NCBI RefSeq assembly: GCF_900573985.1
Contig: NZ_UWOK01000001.1
Coordinates: forward strand, 868,001-932,000
DNA: 64,000 nucleotides
DNA from: Campylobacter showae
GTDB taxonomy: Bacteria; Campylobacterota; Campylobacteria; Campylobacterales; Campylobacteraceae
Direction of reading: 5' to 3'
Made by a program: the position numbers and the translations under genes. Within the stretch, counting starts at the first letter, position 1. Each line of letters begins with the position of its first letter. Below, in pieces: positions 17,847 through 26,655 of the stretch. The notes below the pieces were generated by a model, which saw only the letters and a program-made list of their open reading frames with translations, was not told where the DNA came from and did not search any database.

Positions 17847-17949
17847 CTTGTGAAATTATACCATATTTTTACCAAACCAACCCCATTTAAAATTTAAGTT
17901 ACTATTCTATCAAAGGCCGTGCCTTAAATTTACTCTCGTGGAGGATAGA

Positions 17950-18069
17950 ATGGATATTGAGGAGCTAAAAAAGCAAGTTAGTGATTTGCAAGCCGAAAAA
18001 GAAGCGATGAACGCTAAAAACAAAGAGCTTTTAAGCGAGATAAAAAAGCTAAAAGCGAAAAAACGCTAA
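17950..18069 (+). CDS. Small coiled-coil protein, 39 residues
   Basis: The ATG at 17950 has GGAGG eight bases upstream. The protein MDIEELKKQVSDLQ onward is one continuous heptad-like helix rich in K, E and L, ending KKLKAKKR. It lies just after the MuF remnant and is probably part of the same phage leftover. Small coiled-coil proteins of this kind occur among phage structural genes, but I cannot name it. The strong ribosome binding site and the amphipathic pattern support a real gene. Confidence 0.6.
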   Translation: MDIEELKKQVSDLQAEKEAMNAKNKELLSEIKKLKAKKR

Positions 18070-18153
18070 TGATTGCTCATGCCCGCAAAGCGGCGGACAG
18101 CAAAAGCTAAAGGTAAATTTGAAAGGCCGCGTTAAATTTTGGCGTTCAAATAG

Positions 18154-18184
18154 CCGTCGCTGGCATAAATTTAAGCGGCGACGG
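18154..18184 (+). terminator. Possible hairpin terminator
   Basis: CCGTCGC (18154-18160) pairs with GCGACGG (18178-18184), followed by TTTGTAAATTT. The stem is short and the T-run imperfect. Confidence 0.3.
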
Positions 18185-18278
18185 TTTGTAAATTTATAAA
18201 ATTTAGAGTATTTTGAAGTAGGTCGGCGAGCCGAAACGACTCGCGCAAGGGTTAAATTTACCTAAAAACACAACTTCA

Positions 18279-19625
18279 CTATTCGTTTAGTATCGAAAGC
18301 AACTCTTTGTTATCCTTGGTTTTTAGCATCTTGGCGTATAAAAACTTAAGCGCCTCTACGTCGTCCATCGTTGCGATAGCCGAGCGGATAGCCCAGATCT
18401 TTTGTAGTTCGTCCGGTTTTTGTAGTAGCTCCTCTTTTCTGGTGCCTGATTTTAGTACGTTGATAGCCGGGTAGATTCGGCGATCGGAGATGTTGCGATC
18501 TAGTACGATTTCGCTGTTGCCCGTGCCTTTAAACTCCTCGAAAATCACCTCGTCCATACGTGAGCCCGTGTCGATGAGTGCAGTGGCGATGATGGTGAGG
18601 CTACCGCCGTGCTCGATGTTTCGCGCCGCGCCAAAAAAGCGTTTCGGCTTGTGCAAGGCGTTTGCGTCCACGCCGCCGGTTAGTACCTTGCCGCTTGGCG
18701 GAGTTACGGTGTTATACGCACGCGCTAGGCGGGTGATGCTATCTAGCAGGATGATGACGTCCTTGCCCATTTCTACGAGGCGCTTGGCCTTTTCGATGAC
18801 GAGTTCGGCGACGCGCACGTGATTCATTGCAGGCAGGTCAAACGTCGAGCTAAACACTTCGCCCTTTACGCAGCGCTGCATGTCGGTGACCTCCTCTGGA
18901 CGCTCGTCCACGAGTAGCACCATGAGATGAGACTCTGGATGGTTGCGCGCGATGCCGTGGGCTAGCTCTTTCATGAGCTCGGTTTTACCGCTTCTAGGCG
19001 GGGCGACGATGAGGCCGCGCTGACCCTTGCCAAGTGGTGTAAAGAGATCGAGCACGCGGCCCGTTAGCTTCATAGGATCATATTCGAGGCGAAGTTTTTC
19101 CGTCGGGAAAAGCGGCGTTAGGTTGTCAAATAGCGGTCGCTCCTTGGCCTCGATTAGCGGCATATAGTTTAGCGCTTCGATTTTTAGCAGGGCGTAGTAT
19201 TTTTCCTGATCTTTTGGCTCGCGTACTTGACCCGTCACTATGTCGCCCACACGCAGGGCAAATTTGCGAATTTGAGAGTTTGATACGTAGGCGTCGTTTG
19301 AGCTGTCGCTGAGGTTCGCGTCTACCGAGCGCAAAAAGCCGTAGCCCTCGCTCGTGATCTCTAAAATGCCCGTGAAAAGTATAAATCCGCCTTGTTTTGT
19401 TTGGGTTTTTAGGATCTCAAATATCAAATCTTGTCTGCGAAATTCGCGCGGATTTTCGACGCCGACGCTGTTTGCTATCTGCACTAGCTCGTCTAAGCTT
19501 AGCATTCTTAGTTCTTCGATTTTGTGGCCGTCGACGGGGATATGAGTGCGCGAGTTTGGATATTTTTTGGTCGTTTTTTGACTTTCCTGCGTGGAATTTG
19601 CAGGCTGGGTTGCGTTATTTTCCAT
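18279..19625 (-). CDS. rho: Transcription termination factor Rho
   Basis: Hexameric RNA helicase that terminates untranslated transcripts. The 448 residues show the N-terminal helical domain ([19 protein letters not shown]), the cold-shock-like RNA-binding domain ([12 protein letters not shown]), Walker A ([19 protein letters not shown]), Walker B ([17 protein letters not shown]), and the Q/R-loop region ([29 protein letters not shown]). It is transcribed opposite to dnaX and separated from it by the phage remnant. In C. jejuni I recall dnaX and rho as neighbours, so the MuF segment looks inserted. Confidence 0.97.
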   Translation of the reverse strand: MENNATQPANSTQESQKTTKKYPNSRTHIPVDGHKIEELRMLSLDELVQIANSVGVENPREFRRQDLIFEILKTQTKQGGFILFTGILEITSEGYGFLRSVDANLSDSSNDAYVSNSQIRKFALRVGDIVTGQVREPKDQEKYYALLKIEALNYMPLIEAKERPLFDNLTPLFPTEKLRLEYDPMKLTGRVLDLFTPLGKGQRGLIVAPPRSGKTELMKELAHGIARNHPESHLMVLLVDERPEEVTDMQRCVKGEVFSSTFDLPAMNHVRVAELVIEKAKRLVEMGKDVIILLDSITRLARAYNTVTPPSGKVLTGGVDANALHKPKRFFGAARNIEHGGSLTIIATALIDTGSRMDEVIFEEFKGTGNSEIVLDRNISDRRIYPAINVLKSGTRKEELLQKPDELQKIWAIRSAIATMDDVEALKFLYAKMLKTKDNKELLSILNE

Positions 19626-19733
19626 CGTGTCCTCTTTAAAATTACGGAATAATTTTGTAGATAAATTTAAGTTTCAAAAGAAGTTTTGAAAGCCCGCATT
19701 TTATAAAATTTTGGCTTTGATGTCAAGAAGTGA

Positions 19734-19739
19734 TATAAT
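19734..19739 (+). promoter_or_regulatory. -10 box for the cation efflux gene
   Basis: TATAAT in GTGATATAATCTCG. It lies only 16 bases before the ATG at 19750 and 34 before the ATG at 19768, favouring one of the downstream starts (19768 or 19771). Confidence 0.55.
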
Positions 19740-19749
19740 CTCGCCAAAA

Positions 19750-20878
19750 ATGAAAAGAAATCTCAAAATGATGGATTTTAAAGATGGCAAGCGCGAAAAA
19801 ACGATAATAAAAACCGCGCTTATCGGCATAGTTACAAATTTTTTCTTAGCCGCGGTGAAAATTTTTATCGCCATAGTCTCAAACCCGGTCGCTCTGATAT
19901 CAGACGCCGTAAATAACCTCAGCGATGCAGGCTCAAGTATCATCACGATATTTGGCTCAAAACTAGCTAGCAAGATACCGGGCGAAGCCCCACCCTTACG
20001 GCTACGGCAGGACCGAGTATATCGGCGGTCTTATCGTTTCGGTCATCGTGTTGATGTTAGGATTTCAGTTTCTAAAAACTTCGGTCGAAAATATTTTTGC
20101 ACCTGAGCCCACCAGTTTTACGATGCCGTTTTTGGCGTTTTTGTTTTGCGCGATATTCGTCAAATTTGCGCTCGGCTTTTACTATAAAAAGATCGGCAAA
20201 CAGACCAAATCTATCTCACTAAAAGCCGTAGGACAGGAGGCTTTGGGCGACGCGATCATATCGTGCGTGATCCTTGCTTCGGCTGCGCTTTCGTACTTCG
20301 CCGACATCCAGATAGACGGATATGCGGGTGCTTTGGCGTCGCTTTTTATTATCATAAACGGCGTACTTTTGATAAAAGAAACTTTTGATAAAATCATCGG
20401 CCAGCGCGTCGAAAAGGAGATCAGCGACGAAATTTACGCCGCCGTAAATCGCTGCGAGATCGTGCGCGGCGCATACGACCTGATACTTCACAACTACGGC
20501 GCGCAGCGATACGTGGGCTCGGTAAACGTCGAGATAGACGAGCATTTGCCTCTTAGCGAGGTTTCGCAGAGGCTAAACGAGCTTCAAATCGAGATTTATA
20601 AAATTTACAGGATTTATCTGGTTTTTGGCGTTTATAGCGTAAATTTGGGGCAGGACGAGAGCCGCGCCTGCGTGGCAAATTTGCTCTCGGAGTTTAGCAG
20701 CGTGCGCGGATTTCACGCGTTTTTCATCGATAGCAAGAAAAAGAGCGTGAGGTTTGACGTAGTGGTCGATTTTGCCGAGAAAAATCTAAGCCGTCTGCGC
20801 GCCGAGATAGAACGCGAAGTAGCGTTAAGCTTTCCGGGGTATAAAATTTTCATCGTGATAGATAGGGAGTTTGCGTGA
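19750..20878 (+). pseudogene. Cation diffusion facilitator family transporter, frameshifted
   Basis: Inner-membrane metal-ion/proton antiporter of the CDF family (zinc, iron or cobalt efflux). The first frame gives TM1 and TM2 with the metal-site motif ISDAVNNLSDAGSS, and runs out of frame after KIPG near 19982. The second frame (to 20878) continues with HPYGYGRTEYIGG, the remaining membrane helices and a cytoplasmic C-terminal domain (VNVEIDEHLPLSEV). Dropping one G from the GGG at 19980-19982 gives KIPAKPHPYGYGR, the family sequence. The short second-frame protein starting at 20048 would lack TM1-TM2. Start candidates are the ATGs at 19750, 19768 and 19771. Whether the break is real or a sequencing error cannot be told here. 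Confidence 0.8.
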
Positions 20879-20926
20879 GGGTTGAGAGAGGGGCAAATCG
20901 GTAGCGCCTAGGACGTTTTAATGTGT

Positions 20927-20932
20927 TATAAT
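20927..20932 (+). promoter_or_regulatory. -10 box for the 20992 membrane protein
   Basis: TATAAT in TGTTATAATCG, 59 bases before the ATG at 20992. Confidence 0.5.
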
Positions 20933-20991
20933 CGTGCGGCTTAAAAATATAAAACTAGAGCGTAAAAATTTTAATCTAATCGTGAGAAAAA

Positions 20992-21444
20992 ATGGCATTT
21001 TTAAAAATTTTGACTTGTGCATTTTCAATGAGTTTTTGCTTTATGAGTATCTACGGGCTTACGACTAGCGCGGTAGAGCTTGTGCTTTTTACAGAGTATA
21101 ATCCGGCAGGAGATGCCGATCCTCTAGGCGATTTGGGCGATCCGCTTGATTGGCTTGAGCTAAATATCGCTTATTTGGTTGGTTTTTGGATATTTTTTAG
21201 CGGCGTGTGCGCAGTGCTTTATAAGCGGCTAAGTTGCTTTGACGAAATTGCAAAATTTTTCATAGATCTGTTTTTGCCTGCCGCTGCGACGATTATTTTA
21301 GCGCTTATTTTGGGTGCGGTACTCCCGTTTGCGGTCGGGGCTCAGCCGGAGAATGCTGTTATCGCCCAAGGGTTTGGCATATTTTTAGCCGAAATACTTT
21401 TTATAATCACAATAGCTTGCTTGCTAAAAAGAGAGCAAAAGTAG
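20992..21444 (+). CDS. Multi-pass membrane hypothetical protein
   Basis: A 150-residue protein with about four hydrophobic segments (about 5-30, 55-78, 95-118 and 126-146), a polar acidic loop NPAGDADPLGDLGDPLDW after the first, and a positive C-terminus KREQK. I recognise no family. It has its own promoter and stands between the broken cation efflux gene and ccoI, in a place where C. jejuni, as I recall, has nothing between rho and ccoI. Confidence 0.65.
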   Translation: MAFLKILTCAFSMSFCFMSIYGLTTSAVELVLFTEYNPAGDADPLGDLGDPLDWLELNIAYLVGFWIFFSGVCAVLYKRLSCFDEIAKFFIDLFLPAAATIILALILGAVLPFAVGAQPENAVIAQGFGIFLAEILFIITIACLLKREQK

Positions 21445-21724
21445 TAAATTTAGCGCTCAAGACGCCATTTATATTACTACAAGTTTCCAAAGAGCGGTTA
21501 TGGGTAAAAATTCCTTGTAAAATTCGAGGCTCAAATTTGTAAGCGTTAAAAATTCGCTCGTAAATTTGCCAGCGTTTTCAAGGTGCGGGTTTTGTCTAAA
21601 TCTGATCAAATTTATGGTTACGTCTATGCGTGAGCAAAATCTGTCAAATTTGCTGTCAAATTCAGGCGCAAGCGAAATCCACGCCAAAGCTTGCAAAATC
21701 AAGCGAGGCTTTAGAAATTTTACG

Positions 21725-21730
21725 TATAAT
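21725..21730 (+). promoter_or_regulatory. -10 box for ccoI
   Basis: TATAAT in TACGTATAATC, 33 bases before the ccoI ATG. Confidence 0.55.
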
Positions 21731-21763
21731 CTAAAATCTTAAAACGAAAGAAAAAAGTAACCG

Positions 21764-24166
21764 ATGGGCAAATTTAAGTGCGCGCATTGCAGGGGCGAAT
21801 TTGAGCGCGAGGCTCTGATAGAGCGCGGCGGGGAGCTGTTTTGCTGCGAGGGGTGCGCGGGAGTTTACGAGATACTTAACGCAAGCGGGCTTGGCGAGTT
21901 TTACGAAAGGCTTGGCAAAACTACGCTAAATCCGGCTCGGGGCGCGAAAAATACGGCGCAAAAGTCGCAAGAGGACCTCGCGGCTATTTATCAAAACTAC
22001 GTCAAAAACGAGAATGGATTTAATAAAATCTCGCTCATCATCGAGGGTATCCACTGCTCGGCTTGTATCTGGCTAAACGAGAAGGTTTTATTTGCGCAGA
22101 AGGGAATTTTAGAGGTAAATATAAACTCGGTTAATAACAAAGCCCTCATTGTCTGGGACGAAAACGAGATAAATTTGGCTCAAATTTTCGCTCTCATCCG
22201 CTCCATCGGCTACGAGCCCTACCCATACGACGCACAGGCCCAGGAGCACAGGCTCGCGGGGCAGAGGCGCGAATTTTACGCGCGGCTGCTTGTCGGGATA
22301 TTTTGCACGATGAACATCATGTGGCTGGCCGTCGCTCAGTACGGCGGCTACTTCACGGGCATGCGCCAGGACGTGCGCTCTATAATAAATTTCGCCGAAT
22401 TTATCCTCGCTACGCCGGTACTTTTCTACACGGGAAGCGGTTTTTTTAGGGGTGCTTGGAGCGCGCTAAAAAACAAAACGCAAAACATGGATAGCCTCAT
22501 CGTCACGGGCACGCTAGCAGCTTACATTTTCTCGATCTACGCGATGTTTTCGCGGCAAGGAGAGGTGTATTTCGACTCGGTTGCGATGATAATCACTTTC
22601 GTATTTATCGGCAAATATCTGGAAATCTTGAGCAAGAAAAAGGCCGCCGACACGCTCGATAATCTAAACTCGCTAAATTTAAACTCCGTTAGCGTCAAAG
22701 ACGGCGACGAGATAACGCTAAAAAGCGCGCAGGAGGTGAGGGTGGGCGAACTCGTGGTCGTGAGAGCTGGCGAGCGCGTGCTGCTAGACGGCGTCGTCGT
22801 AAGCGGGGCGGCGAGCTTTGATCTCTCTAGCCTTAGCGGCGAGAGCGCGCCAGTGTATCTGAGCGCGAAAGAGGGCGAAAATGAGATAAAAAGCGGCTCC
22901 GTGTGCGTGGACGGCACGCTAGTTTATGAGGTTGGCGCCGTATTTAGCGAGTCGGTGCTAGCGCGTATCATAAATCTGCTCGAAACCGCCGCAGCCAAAA
23001 AGCCCAAAATCCAGGCACTCGCAGACGCTATCGCGGCGAGGTTTTCAGCTGCTATCACGATGCTGGCGCTAGCGACGTTTGCGTTTTGGTTCTGGCGCAC
23101 TGGCGAGCTCTCCGCCGCGCTCATCGTCGCGATCTCGGTCGTTGTGATCTCGTGCCCCTGCGCGCTTGGGCTTGCTACGCCCGTTAGCACGCTCGTTGCG
23201 CTTGGGGCGGGCTTTAGGCGCGGGATACTTTTTAAAGAAGCGCGCATCATCGAAAGCCTAGCTAAGTGCGATACGGCCGTGTTTGACAAGACCGGCACGC
23301 TCACGTCAGGGCGGCTTAAGGTGAGTAAATTTACGCGCGTGGGCAAATTTGACGCAAGCGCGCTTTTTTCGTTAGTTAGCGGCTCGGATCATCCCGTTAG
23401 CTGCGTCGTTGGCGAGTATCTTCGAGCAAATTTTAGGGATTTAAAACTTTTAGAGTTAAGCGGCTTTGAAAACATCGCAGCGCGCGGAGTAAGGGCTAAA
23501 TTTGGCGGCATAAATCTAGCCGGCGGGAGCGAGAAATTTATGCGCGAGCTAGGGCTTTATGGCGGCGAAGCAGTGCGCGGGACTTGCTATTTTTTCGCTG
23601 CAGACGGGGGGATCGCAGCGGCATTTGAGCTAGAGGAGAGCCTAAAAGATGGCGCCAAAGAGTGCGTAGCCGCGCTAAAAAACGCTGGCATACGCGTAGC
23701 GATGCTAACGGGCGATAACGAATACGCCGCAAAGCGCGTGGCAGAGGAGCTAGGCGTGGGCGAAACGGTCGCAAACGCTCTGCCCACGGATAAGGCCGCC
23801 TACGTAGAGAGACTGGCTCAGCAAGGGCGAAACGTGCTGATGGTAGGCGACGGGATCAACGACGCCGCCGCGCTCGCGCTCTCAAGCGTGGCCGTGTGTA
23901 TGGGTAGCGGAGCGGCCGTGAGTATCGCAAAAAGCGACGTCGTGCTGATGAGAGACGATCCCGCCTCGCTAGCGGCTGCCGTAGCGCTCGCGCGCAAAAC
24001 CTACCGCATCGTGCGGCAAAATTTGGTCTTTTCGCTCGTTTATAACGCCGTGACGATACCGCTGGCGATGGCCGGCTACGTCGCGCCCGCCGTGGCTGCG
24101 CTATCGATGTCGCTAAGCTCGGTCGCGGTCGTGCTAAACGCGCTGCGGGCTAGGAGCGAGCGATGA
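21764..24166 (+). CDS. ccoI: Copper-translocating P1B-type ATPase CcoI (FixI-like)
   Basis: Inner-membrane ATPase that supplies copper for cbb3-type cytochrome oxidase assembly. The N-terminus has a cysteine-rich metal module (C6, C9, C27, C28, C31), as in FixI/CcoI proteins, then a heavy-metal domain with IHCSAC (C98, C101). The membrane CPC motif is at 464-466, the phosphorylated aspartate D508 is in DKTGT, and GDGIND starts at residue 695. At 800 residues it is complete. The extra N-terminal cysteine module and the downstream ccoS (4-base overlap) distinguish it from a detoxifying CopA. The structural oxidase genes ccoNOQP are not in the window. Confidence 0.93.
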   Translation: MGKFKCAHCRGEFEREALIERGGELFCCEGCAGVYEILNASGLGEFYERLGKTTLNPARGAKNTAQKSQEDLAAIYQNYVKNENGFNKISLIIEGIHCSACIWLNEKVLFAQKGILEVNINSVNNKALIVWDENEINLAQIFALIRSIGYEPYPYDAQAQEHRLAGQRREFYARLLVGIFCTMNIMWLAVAQYGGYFTGMRQDVRSIINFAEFILATPVLFYTGSGFFRGAWSALKNKTQNMDSLIVTGTLAAYIFSIYAMFSRQGEVYFDSVAMIITFVFIGKYLEILSKKKAADTLDNLNSLNLNSVSVKDGDEITLKSAQEVRVGELVVVRAGERVLLDGVVVSGAASFDLSSLSGESAPVYLSAKEGENEIKSGSVCVDGTLVYEVGAVFSESVLARIINLLETAAAKKPKIQALADAIAARFSAAITMLALATFAFWFWRTGELSAALIVAISVVVISCPCALGLATPVSTLVALGAGFRRGILFKEARIIESLAKCDTAVFDKTGTLTSGRLKVSKFTRVGKFDASALFSLVSGSDHPVSCVVGEYLRANFRDLKLLELSGFENIAARGVRAKFGGINLAGGSEKFMRELGLYGGEAVRGTCYFFAADGGIAAAFELEESLKDGAKECVAALKNAGIRVAMLTGDNEYAAKRVAEELGVGETVANALPTDKAAYVERLAQQGRNVLMVGDGINDAAALALSSVAVCMGSGAAVSIAKSDVVLMRDDPASLAAAVALARKTYRIVRQNLVFSLVYNAVTIPLAMAGYVAPAVAALSMSLSSVAVVLNALRARSER

Positions 24167-24375
24167 GCGGGGCGGTCGTGGCGATGATGATCGGGGTCTC
24201 GACGCTGCTGGGCGCGTGCGGGCTGGCGGCGCTGCTGTGGGGGCTCAAAACTAGGCAGTTTGACGATGAGCGAAAGTTTTTGGACGGGACGAAATTTGAC
24301 GACGAAGACGCGCTAAATGATGCCTATGAGCTGGAGCTGCGCCGTAAAGAAAAGGGCTATAAGCCGCCTGAGTGA
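24163..24375 (+). CDS. ccoS: cbb3-type cytochrome oxidase assembly protein CcoS
   Basis: A 70-residue, single-pass membrane protein (hydrophobic residues about 3-27) followed by TRQFDDERKFLDGTKFDDEDALN, the typical CcoS motif after the helix (QFDD plus an acidic stretch). CcoS is needed for inserting cofactors into cbb3 oxidase. Its ATG overlaps the ccoI stop (ATGA type), so the two are made together. The gene end is intact. Confidence 0.9.
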   Translation: MSGAVVAMMIGVSTLLGACGLAALLWGLKTRQFDDERKFLDGTKFDDEDALNDAYELELRRKEKGYKPPE

Positions 24376-24993
24376 GGCGAATTTACGCCTGTGTTCAGTT
24401 CGTCTTTGCCGCGAAAATTCGGTTATTTTGGGTCGTAAAATTTGCCGCGAAATTTGATTTTGAGAGTGGGCGATATTTGCGTTTTAAATTTGACGACGAG
24501 TGTTTGGAGTCAAAATTTGGACCGTAAATTTAATCCTTTGCGGTTAAATTCATCGTTAAATTTCGACTAACTACGGCATAATGACGGACAAAAATTAAGC
24601 GTGAGATTTTGGCGTCTTGGACGGCAAATTTACCGTGCAAAATAATAAAAGCGCGCAAGCGTAAGCTAACGGCGTAAAAAATCGGCTATCCTTTGCCGGC
24701 AAGCGCGTCGCCGGCAAATTTAGCCTCTCGTCGGCTAAATTTACTCGCTCTAGCGATGCCTCGCAATCAAATCAAGATTGCCGCTTGACGCACCCGCTGG
24801 GTATGCCGCCTGCTTGGAGTTTAGGCGGTCCGGAGCCGTTTAAATTTAATCGCCGCAATCACCTAGCGGGCGTGGCTTAGTCCTAATAATTTTTTGCTTT
24901 CTTGCTTGTAAAAGCTTCGCTCTGGCAAGCATTTTTAATCTACTTTTAGCTTTTTAACGATATGATTCCGCAAATTTAAACAAAGGAAACAAC
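24376..24993. other. Long intergenic region with dispersed AAATTT motifs
   Basis: No supported gene in 618 bases. I count eleven AAATTT hexamers by eye, mostly extended as TAAATTTG or CAAATTTA. There are also small inverted repeats (GCCGGCAAGCGCGTCGCCGGC near 24697). A possible -10 TATGAT at 24961-24966 and AAAGGA at 24980-24985 serve the next gene. Confidence 0.5.
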
Positions 24994-25542
24994 ATGAAAA
25001 CGCTAGTTATCTTATCGCACCCAAATCTCGCCGCATCTCGCGTAAACAAAGCTTTATCGCAGGTAGCAAAGGCTGCTACGGACGTCGAAGTGCGCCATTT
25101 GGAGGGGCTTTACGGCTTAGATATCGCACGCATAGACGCCAGCTCAGAGCAAGACGCGTTAGCGGCTGCCGAGCGCATTGTATTTTTGTACCCGATGTAC
25201 TGGCTAAACGTGCCGCCTATGCTAAAAGCCTATATCGATATCGTCTTTTCGCACGAGCTAGTGGGTTCCGGCGCGCTTAAAGGCAAGGTCTTGCAGCTTG
25301 CGCTAAGCGTCAGCACCCCGCTTGGAGAATACTCTAAACAGGGCGCGATCGGCTTTAGCTTGGATGAAATTTTAACGCCGCTTAAGATCGCGGCAAACTA
25401 CTGCGGGATGGACTTTGCCGTGCCGTTTATCAGCAGCGGATTTGAGCCCGGCGAGTTTGGCGACGATGCCGTAGACGCCGCAGCCGCGCGCTTTGGCAAG
25501 CTTTTACGAGGAGAGCTAAGTACTAACGAGTATCAAATTTAG
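24994..25542 (+). CDS. NAD(P)H-dependent oxidoreductase, flavodoxin-like fold
   Basis: A 182-residue cytosolic flavoprotein of the quinone reductase/MdaB/KefF group. The start KTLVILSHPNLAASRVNKAL is the FMN/FAD phosphate-binding loop, and IVFLYPMYWLNVPPMLKAYIDIVFS is the family block WYSVPALLKxWID-like that binds the isoalloxazine. The C-terminal GMDFAVPFISSGF fits as well. It probably reduces quinones or related electrophiles. It has its own promoter. Neighbours do not reveal the substrate. Confidence 0.85.
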   Translation: MKTLVILSHPNLAASRVNKALSQVAKAATDVEVRHLEGLYGLDIARIDASSEQDALAAAERIVFLYPMYWLNVPPMLKAYIDIVFSHELVGSGALKGKVLQLALSVSTPLGEYSKQGAIGFSLDEILTPLKIAANYCGMDFAVPFISSGFEPGEFGDDAVDAAAARFGKLLRGELSTNEYQI

Positions 25543-25764
25543 TTTTGCCGTCCGTAGTTACAAGCTCGTGATTTTAAGTGAAGCCGCCAGCCCGGTTTTT
25601 AGCTAGTCGGCGCTGGCGTATATAATAATTTTGCTCGAAATTGCCGCGCTCAAAGTATGATTTAAGCATTGCGAACGAGTAAAGTCTATGTGCAAGATTG
25701 ACGCGGTCGCTTCGTAATTCATCTCATCGACCGCCGATATTTTTTTATGTTAAAATCGCAGGTA

Positions 25765-26067
25765 TTATTTCAAGCTATCGATATACTCGCTAACAGCCGC
25801 CATATCCTCGTCACTTAGGTTTTTGGCGTGGATTTGCATGACCTTGCCCATGCCAAAGTTATTGTTTGAGCCATCTTTGTAGCTTTGTAGCGCTTTTATG
25901 CGGTCCTCTTTGCTGATGCTAGTTAGCGCAGGTACTTTGTTTGCGTATTTTACGTCCGCTTTTTCGCCGTGACAGGCTGCGCATTTTTTGTAAATAGCTG
26001 CGCCGTCAGCCGCAAGCAGAGATAAATTTAGCGCCAAAACGGCAGTTGCAATGTGATAGATTTTCAT
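25765..26067 (-). CDS. Periplasmic cytochrome c553-type protein (copy 1)
   Basis: A 100-residue class I cytochrome c with a signal peptide (1-20, ending LLAADGA), haem motif CAACH (C29, C32, H33), and a C-terminal helix EDMAAVSEYIDSLK. The distal ligand is probably a methionine in NNFGMGKVM. It would carry electrons between the bc1 complex and cbb3 oxidase or a peroxidase, consistent with the nearby ccoI/ccoS. A -10 box (TATAAT on the minus strand, 26100-26105) and AAGGA precede it. It is paralogous to the gene at 26210. Confidence 0.88.
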   Translation of the reverse strand: MKIYHIATAVLALNLSLLAADGAAIYKKCAACHGEKADVKYANKVPALTSISKEDRIKALQSYKDGSNNNFGMGKVMQIHAKNLSDEDMAAVSEYIDSLK

Positions 26068-26099
26068 CTTTCGTCCTTTTTGATAGAAATTTAGACGAG

Positions 26100-26105
26100 A
26101 TTATA
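26100..26105 (-). promoter_or_regulatory. -10 box for cytochrome c553 copy 1
   Basis: Minus-strand TATAAT, placed like the one of copy 2, which suggests that the promoter was duplicated with the gene. Confidence 0.5.
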
Positions 26106-26175
26106 GCCCTAAAAGCTTAAAAGAAAAGAAATTTGATAAAAAAGTTACTAAAATGAAGCGCGAAATAAAAAGCAG

Positions 26176-26203
26176 AGAAAAATCGGCGGAAAAACTCCGC
26201 CGA
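26176..26203 (-). terminator. Intrinsic terminator of cytochrome c553 copy 2
   Basis: On the minus strand TCGGCGGA, a GTTTT loop and TCCGCCGA form a perfect 8-bp stem followed by TTTTT. It starts seven bases after the stop codon of the 26210 gene, the clearest intrinsic terminator in the window. Confidence 0.85.
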
Positions 26204-26209
26204 AAAGGG

Positions 26210-26521
26210 TTATTTTAGAGTAGGGATGTACTCTGATAGAGCCGCGATGTCATCGTCGCTAAGAGGTTTTGCGATAGGTTTCATCATAGCTGCGCTTTTA
26301 AATTTATCTAGAGTGCCTGCTTTATAGCCTTTTAGGCTCTCGGCGATCTCTTCTTTTGAAAGCGTGTTAAGCGCAGGAACTTTATTTAGATACACTTTTT
26401 CGGCTTTCGGTCCGTGACAGGCTGCGCATTTTTTGTAAAGAGTCGCGCCGTCAGCGGCAAATAGGCTACCCGCTAGCAATGCGGCAGCTCCTGAAACAAT
26501 GATAAGCTTTTTCATTTTCAA
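26210..26521 (-). CDS. Periplasmic cytochrome c553-type protein (copy 2)
   Basis: A 103-residue class I cytochrome c with a signal peptide (1-23, ending LFAADGA), haem site CAACH (C32, C35, H36), candidate axial methionines in KSAAMMKPI, and a C-terminal helix DDDIAALSEYIPTLK. It has its own promoter and a strong terminator. In C. jejuni a single c553 sits here between ccoS and gmhB, as I recall, so this may be the ancestral copy and the 25765 gene the duplicate. The start could also be the second methionine (residue 3). Confidence 0.88.
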   Translation of the reverse strand: MKMKKLIIVSGAAALLAGSLFAADGATLYKKCAACHGPKAEKVYLNKVPALNTLSKEEIAESLKGYKAGTLDKFKSAAMMKPIAKPLSDDDIAALSEYIPTLK

Positions 26522-26546
26522 TCCTTTTTGATAAAATTGTAGACGT

Positions 26547-26552
26547 ATTATA
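26547..26552 (-). promoter_or_regulatory. -10 box for cytochrome c553 copy 2
   Basis: Minus-strand TATAAT 26 bases upstream of the start; AAGGA (minus strand) lies at 26522-26526. Confidence 0.55.
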
Positions 26553-26642
26553 GTCTTAAAAGCTAAATTTTACATTATTTTTTTACATTAGTTTATATCG
26601 CGGCGCGGGCGGCGATTTTCGGTTAAATTTAGATTTTTTTTG

Positions 26643-26648
26643 TATAAT
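26643..26648 (+). promoter_or_regulatory. -10 box for the gmh/hld operon
   Basis: TATAAT ending only seven bases before the gmhB ATG. Transcription would start at or next to the start codon, so the mRNA may be nearly leaderless. Confidence 0.5.
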
Positions 26649-26655
26649 TTTCGAC

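Noticed and set aside
21469-21702. Minus-strand frame of 77 codons before ccoI
   Set aside because: No family, no ribosome binding site, and the sequence is AAATTT-rich intergenic DNA.
21764-24166. CopA-type copper detoxification ATPase
   Set aside because: The extra N-terminal cysteine module and the overlapping ccoS gene point to CcoI, the oxidase-assembly type.
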